From assembly GCA_038117265.1 (NCBI GenBank), contig JAYOFO010000116.1, positions 1 to 5,901 of the forward strand: DNA of 5,901 bases, given 5' to 3'. Within the stretch, counting starts at the first letter, position 1, and each line of letters starts with the position of its first letter. Under the pieces are notes generated by a model that was given only the letters and a program-made list of their open reading frames with translations, searched no databases and was not told the DNA's origin. A program made the position numbers and the translations under genes. This DNA comes from JAYPUG01 sp038117265. Lineage in GTDB: Bacteria; Pseudomonadota; Alphaproteobacteria; UBA6615. Shown here piece by piece: positions 1-5,121 of this stretch.

Positions 1-503
1 GCCAGGGTCTCGGCGCGGGCAACGGTGCGGTTGACGATCCGGATCTCGGCGACCCCGGCATCGGCCAGCGCCACCACCGCGGCGCACGCCGCCCCGCCGG
101 CCCCCAGGATCACCGCCGCCCGGCCGCCGAATCGAGCCTCCAGCGCGGCGGGCGCGGCGGCGCGGATGTTCTCGATCAGCCCGTAGGCGTCGGTGTTGGT
201 CGCCGCCAGGCGGCCGCCCTCTCCCACGACGATGGTGTTGACCGCGCCGATCCGCCGGCCGGTCGCATCGACCTCGTCCACCAGCGCCATCGCCGCTTCC
301 TTGTGGGGCACCGTCAGGTTAACGCCACGAAAGCCGTTGCGGCGCAAATCCGCGAGCGCGGTCGGCAGGCCGTCCGGTTCCACCGGCAGCGCCTCGTAGG
401 TGCCGTCGATGCCGTAGCGGCGCAGCCACTGCCCGTGCAGGCGCGGCGACAGCGAATGGGACACCGGCCAGCCCATCACCCCGGCCTTAAGGGTCGCGCT
501 CAT
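1..503 (-). CDS. aroE: Shikimate dehydrogenase AroE, N-terminal 167 codons (runs off the left edge)
   Basis: AroE reduces 3-dehydroshikimate to shikimate with NADPH in the cytoplasm, the fourth step of the shikimate pathway to aromatic amino acids. The ATG is at 503-501 on the minus strand and the frame stays open to the left edge. The N-terminal substrate domain carries the GxPxxHSxSPxxH signature at residues 11-23, with the shikimate-binding serines S17 and S19. NLTVPHK at 62-68 holds the catalytic lysine K68, GAVNT lies at 86-90, and TNTD at 102-105 holds the catalytic aspartate D105. The NADP Rossmann domain begins with the GAGGAA loop at 134-139 and NRT at 158-160, which contacts the NADP phosphate in AroE. 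The family is about 270-285 residues, so roughly 100 C-terminal residues lie outside the window. The start overlaps the maf stop by four bases (ATGA), and an AAGGTGG ribosome site lies at 511-517, seven bases upstream. It is the third gene of the leftward operon. Confidence 0.97.
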   Translation of the reverse strand, partial: MSATLKAGVMGWPVSHSLSPRLHGQWLRRYGIDGTYEALPVEPDGLPTALADLRRNGFRGVNLTVPHKEAAMALVDEVDATGRRIGAVNTIVVGEGGRLAATNTDAYGLIENIRAAAPAALEARFGGRAAVILGAGGAACAAVVALADAGVAEIRIVNRTVARAETL

Positions 504-1114
504 GCCGCGACCACCTTGTTGGCGCGCAGGAAATCGAGCAGCGGCAGCATCGACAGGCCGAGGATGTCGAAGAAGTCGCCCTCGATCCGGGAGAACAGCT
601 GGATGCCCATGCCCTCGATCTGATAGCCGCCGACGGATTCGCACGCCGCGTCGCCCACGGCCGCGACATATTCCTCGATGAACCTGTCAGAAAGTGTACG
701 CATACGCAGCACAGCGGTGGCATTATGGTACCACAGGACAGCGCCGTCCCGCAAGGCACAGACGCCCGTGTGCAGGGTATGCGGCCTCCCCGAGAGCGCC
801 ATCATGTGTGCGCGTACACCCTCGGTCCCGACCGGCTTCTCGAACAGCCGGCCGTTGCACGACAGGACCTGATCGGCGCCGATGACGATCGCCTCCGCGT
901 GGCGTTGGGCGACCTGCTGGGCCTTCAGCTCGGCCAGGGTCTCGGCTACGGCGAAGTGCGGCGCGCCCTCGGCCAGCAGGCTGTCGCGCACGCTGGCCTC
1001 GTCGACATGGGCCGGCTCGATCGTATGGGGAACCCCGGCGGCGGCGAGCAGGCGCGCGCGCACCGCGCTGCCCGATGCGAGGATCACCGGCGGCGGGGAG
1101 TCAGCCATCGGCAT
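500..1114 (-). CDS. maf: Maf-family nucleoside triphosphate pyrophosphatase, YceF-like
   Basis: Maf proteins are cytoplasmic pyrophosphatases that hydrolyse non-canonical or excess nucleoside triphosphates to monophosphates. They were first named for septum inhibition on overexpression. The 204-residue product has normal family length. It shows the N-terminal ILASGSxxRxxLL motif (11-23, R19), GADQV at 79-83 with catalytic D81, EKP at 92-94, LSGRPHTLHTG at 107-117, and SVGGYQIEGMG at 160-170. The DQV form, the C-terminal GIQLFSRIEG and the following GLS resemble Escherichia coli YceF (m7GTP-preferring) more than YhdE (dTTP/UTP-preferring, with DTV), so an m7GTP-like substrate is an inference. 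The first ATG at 1114 overlaps the upstream gene by 14 bases. The second, at 1108, gives an 8-base overlap (ATGGCTGA) and a product two residues shorter, and is equally possible. A GAGGCGG sequence lies just upstream of 1114. The gene ends in a 4-base overlap with aroE, so it is probably co-translated. Confidence 0.95.
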   Translation of the reverse strand: MPMADSPPPVILASGSAVRARLLAAAGVPHTIEPAHVDEASVRDSLLAEGAPHFAVAETLAELKAQQVAQRHAEAIVIGADQVLSCNGRLFEKPVGTEGVRAHMMALSGRPHTLHTGVCALRDGAVLWYHNATAVLRMRTLSDRFIEEYVAAVGDAACESVGGYQIEGMGIQLFSRIEGDFFDILGLSMLPLLDFLRANKVVAA

Positions 1115-1949
1115 CGGATTCCGCCTCGGCCTCGAGCCGCCGGTTGTAGAGGGTGACGATCGCCGTCGCCGTCTCCTCGATCGAGCGCCGCGTCACGTCG
1201 ATCACCGGCCAACGGCTGCGCGCGAAGTAGCGCCGCGCCTCCGTGATCTCCTCGCGCACCCGCTCGGGATCGACATAGGGGGTCTCCTCGGTCTGGTGCA
1301 GCGAGGACAGGCGCGCGCGGCGCAGCTCGACCAGCCGGTCGGGATTGTTGGTGAGCCCCACCACCAGCGGCTTGGTCAGCCGGGCCAGGCTGTCGGGCAG
1401 CGGCACGCCGGGCACCCACGGCACATTGGCCGCCTTGAGCCCGCGGTTCGCCAGATAGAGGCAGGTGGGTGTCTTCGACGTGCGCGACACGCCCACCAGC
1501 ACCACGTCGGAGCCGTCGAGCTCGTCGTCACGCTGCCCGTCGTCATGGGACAGCGCCCAGTCCATCGCCTCGATCCGCTCGAAATACTCGGCATCGAGCT
1601 CGTGCTGGCCGCCGATGCGGTGGGTCGGCTTCTGGCCGAGATAGTTGCCGACCGCGGCGATCACCGGGTCGAGCACCGAGATGCAGGGCACCTTGCGCAG
1701 CCGGCAGCCGCGCAGGAGCTGCTCGCACAGCGAATCGTCGACTAGGGTGAAGATCACCGGGCCCGGATTTTCCCCGATTTCCTCGAGCACGAGATCCATG
1801 GCCGCGGGCGTGCGCGCCATCGGCCAGAAATGCTCGACGGCGCCGGCCTCCTCGAACTGGGCGAGGCAGGCACGCGCGACCGATCGGATCGTCTCGCCGG
1901 TGGAATCCGACACGAGATGCAGGTGAAAATGATCTTCGTCATCGGCCAT
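1101..1949 (-). CDS. ppsR: DUF299 bifunctional regulatory kinase/phosphotransferase of PPDK or PEP synthase (RP001 homologue)
   Basis: This family switches pyruvate phosphate dikinase or PEP synthase off by ADP-dependent phosphorylation of a threonine beside the catalytic histidine, and on again by Pi-dependent dephosphorylation. It thereby controls flux between pyruvate and phosphoenolpyruvate. The 282-residue length fits the family. The conserved N-terminus HLHLVSDSTGET is at 9-20, and the P-loop-like nucleotide site GVSRTSKT is at 153-160, followed by PTCLYLANRG. The RTSKT form resembles PPDK regulators (Bacillus subtilis YqfL type) more than the E. coli PEP-synthase regulator (RSGKT), so PPDK is the likelier target, but this is inference. 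The symbol is the usual database one and does not mean the photosynthesis repressor of the same name. The ATG at 1949 has AAGGG five bases upstream. It is the first gene of the leftward operon, with its 3' end overlapping maf. Confidence 0.95.
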   Translation of the reverse strand: MADDEDHFHLHLVSDSTGETIRSVARACLAQFEEAGAVEHFWPMARTPAAMDLVLEEIGENPGPVIFTLVDDSLCEQLLRGCRLRKVPCISVLDPVIAAVGNYLGQKPTHRIGGQHELDAEYFERIEAMDWALSHDDGQRDDELDGSDVVLVGVSRTSKTPTCLYLANRGLKAANVPWVPGVPLPDSLARLTKPLVVGLTNNPDRLVELRRARLSSLHQTEETPYVDPERVREEITEARRYFARSRWPVIDVTRRSIEETATAIVTLYNRRLEAEAESDADG

Positions 1950-1986
1950 TTCGACCCTTCCGGGCTGGGATCAAAGTTGCGAAGGT

Positions 1987-1995
1987 CGGGGATAA
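1987..1995 (-). promoter_or_regulatory. DnaA-box-like sequence TTATCCCCG
   Basis: Read on the minus strand it matches TTATCCACA at seven of nine positions, including the complete TTATCC half. It lies 38 bases upstream of the DUF299 start codon, in that gene's likely 5' leader. This is one weak match and matters only as part of the cluster. Confidence 0.25.
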
Positions 1996-2031
1996 CCATG
2001 CCTCCCGGCCACCGTCGAAAATAATTGCACC

Positions 2032-2060
2032 CTTATGCCGCCGGATCATCCACCTGTCAT
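2032..2060 (-). promoter_or_regulatory. Candidate sigma-70 promoter for the DUF299-maf-aroE operon
   Basis: On the minus strand, ATGACA (2060-2055, five of six to TTGACA) is followed after exactly 17 bases by CATAAG (2037-2032, four of six to TATAAT). Transcription would begin near 2025 and leave a leader of roughly 75 bases. The spacer contains the DnaA-box-like sequence at 2046-2054, so DnaA binding could compete with polymerase. This is a motif match only. Confidence 0.4.
2046..2054 (+). promoter_or_regulatory. DnaA-box-like sequence TCATCCACC
   Basis: It matches TTATCCACA at seven of nine positions and keeps the ATCCAC core that is also shared by the Caulobacter G-box TGATCCACA. It sits inside the spacer of the candidate leftward promoter. 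Confidence 0.3.
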
Positions 2061-2087
2061 CCCGAGGCGCACAAACTTTCCCCGCGC

Positions 2088-2096
2088 CGTGGACAA
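2088..2096 (-). promoter_or_regulatory. DnaA-box-like sequence TTGTCCACG
   Basis: Read on the minus strand it matches TTATCCACA at seven of nine positions, with the TCCAC core intact. It is oriented opposite to the sites at 2046 and 2137. Confidence 0.3.
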
Positions 2097-2136
2097 GACG
2101 ATGGCCGCGAAATCCGTCCCGCATGTTCACGGCGAG

Positions 2137-2145
2137 CTGTCCACA
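2137..2145 (+). promoter_or_regulatory. DnaA-box-like sequence CTGTCCACA
   Basis: It matches TTATCCACA at seven of nine positions and has the full TCCACA end, the best core of the set. Weaker relatives follow at 2191-2199 (ACATCCACG) and 2215-2223 (ACACCCACA), each six of nine, in the same orientation and pointing toward the AT-rich patch. Confidence 0.35.
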
Positions 2146-2280
2146 ACAGGATCGCGAACTCCGGCCCCGGATTCCGCAACCTTGCGCGACACATCCACGA
2201 TACCCGGTGCACGGACACCCACATCGCATCCCCGCTGTGCGGAAGATCGCACCCAGCAAACAATCCCACGGATTCACCGG

Positions 2281-2330
2281 ACATCTATAACGTCATTTCT
2301 CTTTTCACTTCGTTCAAATAACTATTTTTT
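2281..2330. other. AT-rich patch, candidate DNA unwinding element and/or hemE promoter region
   Basis: Thirty-seven of these 50 bases are A or T, in strong contrast to the GC-rich DNA on both sides, and a run of six T lies at its right end. At an origin this would be the place where the duplex opens. The patch also holds TATAAC at 2286-2291, five of six to a -10 hexamer on the plus strand, but no good -35 was found 15-18 bases upstream. It could therefore serve as a hemE promoter, an unwinding element, or both. Confidence 0.4.
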
Positions 2331-2377
2331 AGGGTGCGCAAGGACAACCGCTTCGCCATATTCGGCGCCCGTCAGCC

Positions 2378-2413
2378 ATGACCCCGACCGGTCCGGAAAC
2401 CGCACACCCGTGA
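2378..2413 (+). CDS. Possible 11-codon upstream ORF overlapping the hemE start
   Basis: An ATG at 2378 opens an 11-residue frame (MTPTGPETAHP). Its TGA (2411-2413) overlaps the hemE GTG (2410-2412) as GTGA, the geometry of translational coupling. No good ribosome site precedes it, and so short a frame can occur by chance. If translated, it could feed ribosomes to the weak hemE start. Confidence 0.2.
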   Translation: MTPTGPETAHP

Positions 2414-3447
2414 GCCTTCCCTTCCTCGACGCCCTCGCCGGCCAGGCCCAGTCCCGGCCGCCCTTCTGGTTCATGCGCCAGGCCGGCCGCTATCTGCCCG
2501 AGTACCGGGAGGTCCGGGCCCGGGCCGACGGGTTCCTCGACCTGTGCTACACGCCCGAACGCGCCGCGCGGGTCACCCTGCAGCCGATCGAGCGGTTCCG
2601 CCCCGACGCCGCGATCCTGTTCTCCGACATCCTGGTGGTGCCCGACGCCATGGGCCAAACCGTCGGCTTCGTCGAGGGGCGCGGGCCGGTGCTCGAGCCG
2701 GTCGCCAGCGCGGCCGACCTGGAGCGGCTGGATCCGTCGCGCACCGTCGAGGCGCTCGCCTCGGTGTTCGAGACGGTGCGCCTGGTCCGTGCCGAACTGC
2801 CTGACGATGTCGCCCTGATCGGCTTCGCGGGCGCGCCGTGGACCGTCGCGACCTACATGATCGAGGGCGGCACCAGCCGCGACTTCAACCTGGTGAAGAG
2901 CCGGGCGATCGCCGACCGAGCGGGGTTCGCCACGCTGCTCGACAAGCTGGTCGCCGCGACCTCGGCCTATCTCTGCGCCCAGGTCGATGCCGGCGCCCAG
3001 GCGCTGCAGCTGTTCGACACCTGGGCCGGCGCGGTGCCCGAGGCGGAGTTCGACCGCTGGGTGACCGATCCCACCGCGCGCATCGTCGCGGCGGTAAAGG
3101 CGCACGCACCGCAGGTCCCGGTGATCGGCTTCGCGCGCGGCATCGGCCCGCGGCTCGAGGCCTATGTGGCGGGAACGTGGATCGATGCGGTCGGCCTTGA
3201 TTCCTCCATCGCGCCCGCCGTGGCGGCGGCGACGATCCAGCGGCGGTGCCCGGTGCAGGGCAACCTCGACCCGTCCTATCTGCTGGTCGGCGGCGCGGAG
3301 ATGGAGCGGGCCGCGCGCGACGTCCTCGACGGGCTGGGCGGTGGGCCGTTCGTGTTCAACCTTGCCCACGGCATTCACAAGGACACGCTGCCCGAACATG
3401 TCGAGGCGCTGGCCGAGCTGATCCGGAACTGGGGCCCAAGCCGATGA
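2410..3447 (+). CDS. hemE: Uroporphyrinogen III decarboxylase HemE
   Basis: HemE removes four acetate carboxyls from uroporphyrinogen III to give coproporphyrinogen III in the cytoplasm, without a cofactor. The 345-residue product is family-typical. The signature PPFWFMRQAGRYLPEYR at 17-33 carries the substrate-binding R23 and R27. ILFSDIL at 69-75 holds the catalytic aspartate D73, GAPWTVATYMIEGG lies around 142-154 with the conserved tyrosine Y149, and FNLAHGI near the C-terminus has H320. The frame is open back to 2035, with possible starts at 2035 and 2101, but those 125 extra residues look like no HemE sequence. GTG at 2410 places the protein start where homologues begin, with GGAAA at 2395-2399 as a weak ribosome site. 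The stop overlaps the hemH ATG by four bases (ATGA). It leads the haem operon. Confidence 0.96.
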   Translation: MSLPFLDALAGQAQSRPPFWFMRQAGRYLPEYREVRARADGFLDLCYTPERAARVTLQPIERFRPDAAILFSDILVVPDAMGQTVGFVEGRGPVLEPVASAADLERLDPSRTVEALASVFETVRLVRAELPDDVALIGFAGAPWTVATYMIEGGTSRDFNLVKSRAIADRAGFATLLDKLVAATSAYLCAQVDAGAQALQLFDTWAGAVPEAEFDRWVTDPTARIVAAVKAHAPQVPVIGFARGIGPRLEAYVAGTWIDAVGLDSSIAPAVAAATIQRRCPVQGNLDPSYLLVGGAEMERAARDVLDGLGGGPFVFNLAHGIHKDTLPEHVEALAELIRNWGPSR

Positions 3448-4547
3448 CCACGGCGGTCGTGCTCTACAATCTGGGCGGGCCCGACAAGCCCGCCGATGTG
3501 CGCAAGTTCCTGTTCAACCTGTTCAACGACCCGATGATCATCGGTGCGCCGGCGCCGATCCGCTGGACCCTAGCGCAGATGATCTCGCGCCGCCGCGCGC
3601 CGATCGCGCGCGCCATCTATGCCAACATCGGCGGCGGCTCGCCGCTGCTGGCCAATACCCGGGCCCAGGCCGAGGCGCTGGAGGTGGTGCTCAATTCCGA
3701 ACCGCATGGGGCCGATGCGCCGGGCCCGTTCCGCTGCCACGTCGCCATGCGCTACTGGCACCCGTTCTGGCACGAGACGATGGACGCGGTGATCGCGCAG
3801 GCGCCCGAGCGGATCGTCCTGCTGCCGCTCTATCCGCAATTCTCGACCACCACCGTGGGCTCGATGATGCGGGTGTGGAACCAGGCGGCGGAGAAGCGCG
3901 GCCTGTCGATCCCGGTGACCGCGCTGTGCTGCTATCCCACCGAACCGGGCTTCGTCGACGCCGTCGCCGAGACCCTGGTCGAGGCGCTGGCGAAGGTGCC
4001 CGACGGCGTTCCGGCGCGCGTGCTGTTCTCGGCCCACGGGCTGCCTAAGCAGGTGGTCGAGGGCGGCGATCCCTACCAGTGGCAGGTCGAGCAGACGGCG
4101 CGGGCGGTGATCGCGCGGCTGGCGCGCGACGGCACGCAAGTGCCCGACTGGCTGTGCAGCTACCAGAGCCGGGTCGGGCCGCTGGAATGGATCCGGCCCT
4201 CGACCGACGAGGAGATCGAGCGCGCGGGCGCCGACAAGGTCGCGCTGGTCATCGTTCCCATCGCCTTCGTGTCGGAGCATTCCGAGACCCTGGTCGAGCT
4301 CGACATCGAGTACCGCCACATCGCTGGGCGCTGCGGCGTGCCGGCCTTCGTGCGCACGCCGACGGTGAGCACCATGCCGGCCTTCATCGACGGGCTGGCG
4401 CGGCTGGTGCGCGACCGTGTGGCGCGGCCGTGCGACATCTGCACCGGCGATCCGGGCGCGGCTGGCGGGCGTCTGTGCGGCGGCGAATGGGCGAAGTGTC
4501 CGGTCCCGGTTTCGCCGGGCGCGGCGGGAGGGAACGGCCATGGATGA
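3444..4547 (+). CDS. hemH: Ferrochelatase HemH with a C-terminal cysteine-rich tail
   Basis: HemH inserts ferrous iron into protoporphyrin IX, the last step of protohaem synthesis, at or near the inner membrane. The start ATG overlaps the hemE stop and gives 367 residues beginning TTAVVLYNLGGPD, the usual ferrochelatase N-terminus. Conserved features in order: GGGSPL at 63-68, LLPLYPQFSTTTVGS at 126-140, FSAHGLP at 195-201 with the catalytic H198, CSYQSRVGPLEW at 238-249, and FVSEHSETL at 275-283, where H279 and E281 match the human H341/E343 pair. The tail after about residue 327 has four cysteines, C330, C333, C345 and C352 (C-X2-C-X11-C-X6-C). This could ligate a [2Fe-2S] cluster, as reported for some bacterial ferrochelatases including that of C. 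crescentus, but the ligand set here is inferred. The final residues are rich in Gly, Pro and Ala. The 3' end overlaps hemJ by eight bases. Confidence 0.96.
   Translation: MTTAVVLYNLGGPDKPADVRKFLFNLFNDPMIIGAPAPIRWTLAQMISRRRAPIARAIYANIGGGSPLLANTRAQAEALEVVLNSEPHGADAPGPFRCHVAMRYWHPFWHETMDAVIAQAPERIVLLPLYPQFSTTTVGSMMRVWNQAAEKRGLSIPVTALCCYPTEPGFVDAVAETLVEALAKVPDGVPARVLFSAHGLPKQVVEGGDPYQWQVEQTARAVIARLARDGTQVPDWLCSYQSRVGPLEWIRPSTDEEIERAGADKVALVIVPIAFVSEHSETLVELDIEYRHIAGRCGVPAFVRTPTVSTMPAFIDGLARLVRDRVARPCDICTGDPGAAGGRLCGGEWAKCPVPVSPGAAGGNGHG
4527..4531 (+). promoter_or_regulatory. Ribosome binding site of hemJ (GGAGG)
   Basis: A full GGAGG lies within the last codons of hemH, eight bases before the ATG at 4540. 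It is the strongest ribosome site of the rightward operon. It fixes the hemJ start against the longer open frame that reaches back to 4417. Confidence 0.8.
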
Positions 4548-4989
4548 TTTCCTGATCGGCGCCTATCCGTGGATCAAGTCGCTGCACGTCATCTCGGTGA
4601 TCGCGTGGATGGCCGGGCTGCTCTACCTGCCGCGGCTGTTCGTCTATCACGCCGGCGTCACGCCGGGCTCGGAGGCGTCCGAGACCTTCAAGGTGATGGA
4701 GCGCAAGCTGCTGCGCGCGATCATGAACCCGGCGATGGTCTCGGCCTACGTCTTCGGCGGCCTGCTGCTGGCCACGCCCGGCATCATCGACTGGGGCGCG
4801 TGGTGGATCTGGGTCAAGCTGGCGGCCGTGGCGGCGATGACCGTCGCCCACCATGCCTATGCGCGCTGGCGCAAGGATTTCGCGGCCGACGTCAACACCC
4901 GGCCGGCCAAGACCTACCGGATCGTCAACGAGGTGCCGGCCCTGCTGATGGTGATCATCGTCATCATGATCATCGCGCGGCCGTTCTGA
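4540..4989 (+). CDS. hemJ: Protoporphyrinogen IX oxidase HemJ (membrane protein)
   Basis: HemJ oxidises protoporphyrinogen IX to protoporphyrin IX in the inner membrane, supplying the substrate of HemH. It replaces HemG or HemY in many alphaproteobacteria and cyanobacteria. The 149 residues form four likely membrane segments, at about 12-31, 64-83, 86-106 and 132-146. Conserved family elements are visible: KSLHVISVIAWMAGLLYLPR at 13-32 with H16, RLFVYH at 32-37, MERKLLRAIMNPAM at 53-66, WVKL at 91-94 with K93, HH at 104-105, and RIVNEVPALLMV at 127-138. The protein ends in RPF, close to the family's usual KPF. The ATG overlaps the hemH stop by eight bases (ATGGATGA) and has a strong ribosome site. 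Coproporphyrinogen oxidase, needed between HemE and HemJ, must be encoded elsewhere. Confidence 0.95.
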   Translation: MDDFLIGAYPWIKSLHVISVIAWMAGLLYLPRLFVYHAGVTPGSEASETFKVMERKLLRAIMNPAMVSAYVFGGLLLATPGIIDWGAWWIWVKLAAVAAMTVAHHAYARWRKDFAADVNTRPAKTYRIVNEVPALLMVIIVIMIIARPF

Positions 4990-5035
4990 CCGGCGCCTCG
5001 ATTGCCGCGCCGGGGCCCGATTCCGGTTTTCGTTT
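4990..5035 (+). terminator. Possible intrinsic terminator behind the haem operon
   Basis: Directly after the hemJ stop there is a perfect 7-base inverted repeat, CCGGCGC (4990-4996) and GCGCCGG (5007-5013), with a 10-base loop. A second, overlapping stem pairs CCGGGG (5010-5015) with TTCCGG (5021-5026) using two G-U pairs and a 5-base loop. It is followed at once by TTTTCGTTT (5027-5035). The two stems share 5010-5013 and exclude each other. The interrupted T-run makes this a weak to moderate terminator at best, and some read-through into rho is possible. Confidence 0.4.
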
Positions 5036-5061
5036 GAAGCATTTGCGTCGCGAGGATTGAC

Positions 5062-5091
5062 TTGACGTTCCGTGTTTACTAAGCGCGTAAT
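5062..5091 (+). promoter_or_regulatory. Candidate rho promoter
   Basis: TTGACG at 5062-5067 matches five of six bases of the -35 consensus. Eighteen bases downstream CGTAAT (5086-5091) matches four of six of TATAAT. TAATAA at 5088 is another possible -10 but gives an overlong spacer, and a second TTGACT starts at 5057. The general location of a promoter seems plausible, but the exact hexamers are unsure. It would give rho a leader of about 185 bases. Confidence 0.4.
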
Positions 5092-5094
5092 AAC

Positions 5095-5121
5095 GGCGCG
5101 CGATCATTTGCGCGCCTGATC
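5095..5121 (+). repeat. Two interleaved inverted repeats at the start of the rho leader
   Basis: GGCGCGC (5095-5101) pairs perfectly with GCGCGCC (5110-5116) across an 8-base loop. GATCA in that loop (5102-5106) can instead pair perfectly with TGATC (5117-5121), so the two stems exclude each other. No T-run follows, so this is not an ordinary intrinsic terminator. It could be an RNA switch near the transcript 5' end or an operator in DNA. Confidence 0.45.

Larger units (their letters stand above)
1950..2409. other. Divergent intergenic gap, candidate chromosomal replication origin (oriC)
   Basis: These 460 bases separate the leftward DUF299 gene from the rightward hemE. In Caulobacter crescentus the origin Cori lies between the same two genes, and a similar arrangement is described for Rickettsia prowazekii. 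Seen here: four sequences matching the DnaA consensus TTATCCACA at seven of nine positions, two or three weaker ones, and a strongly AT-rich stretch at 2281-2330 within otherwise GC-rich DNA. All flanking genes are transcribed outward, as expected at an origin. No perfect DnaA box was seen, and no CtrA half-site pair (TTAA-N7-TTAA) or convincing IHF site. Open frames through the gap show no family resemblance. It may simply be a long promoter region. Confidence 0.5.

Noticed and set aside
882..1745. Plus-strand frame of 287 codons across maf and the DUF299 gene
   Set aside because: It is antisense to two clear overlapping genes. Its composition is that of a shadow frame.
2035..2409. In-frame N-terminal extension of hemE by 125 residues, with starts at 2035 or 2101
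   Set aside because: The extra residues have no resemblance to HemE and are low-complexity Pro/Arg/Thr/Ser. Homologues begin near 2410, and the stretch overlaps the AT-rich patch and origin-like elements.
1950..2409. CtrA sites, CcrM GANTC enrichment or an IHF site in the candidate origin
   Set aside because: No TTAA pairs were found. There are only two GANTC sites (2170, 2271), which is about the chance number, and no sequence matches the IHF consensus well.
2329..3399. Long minus-strand frame of 356 codons opposite hemE
   Set aside because: It is antisense to a clear gene, and its Arg/Gly/Asp/His-rich composition is typical of a shadow frame in GC-rich DNA.
3570..4541. Long minus-strand frame of 323 codons opposite hemH
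   Set aside because: Same reason: a compositionally odd shadow of an intact, recognisable ferrochelatase.
5072..5119. Fifteen-codon GTG-started frame at the beginning of the rho leader (possible leader peptide)
   Set aside because: There is no ribosome site, and it begins inside the candidate promoter, so it would probably not be wholly transcribed.
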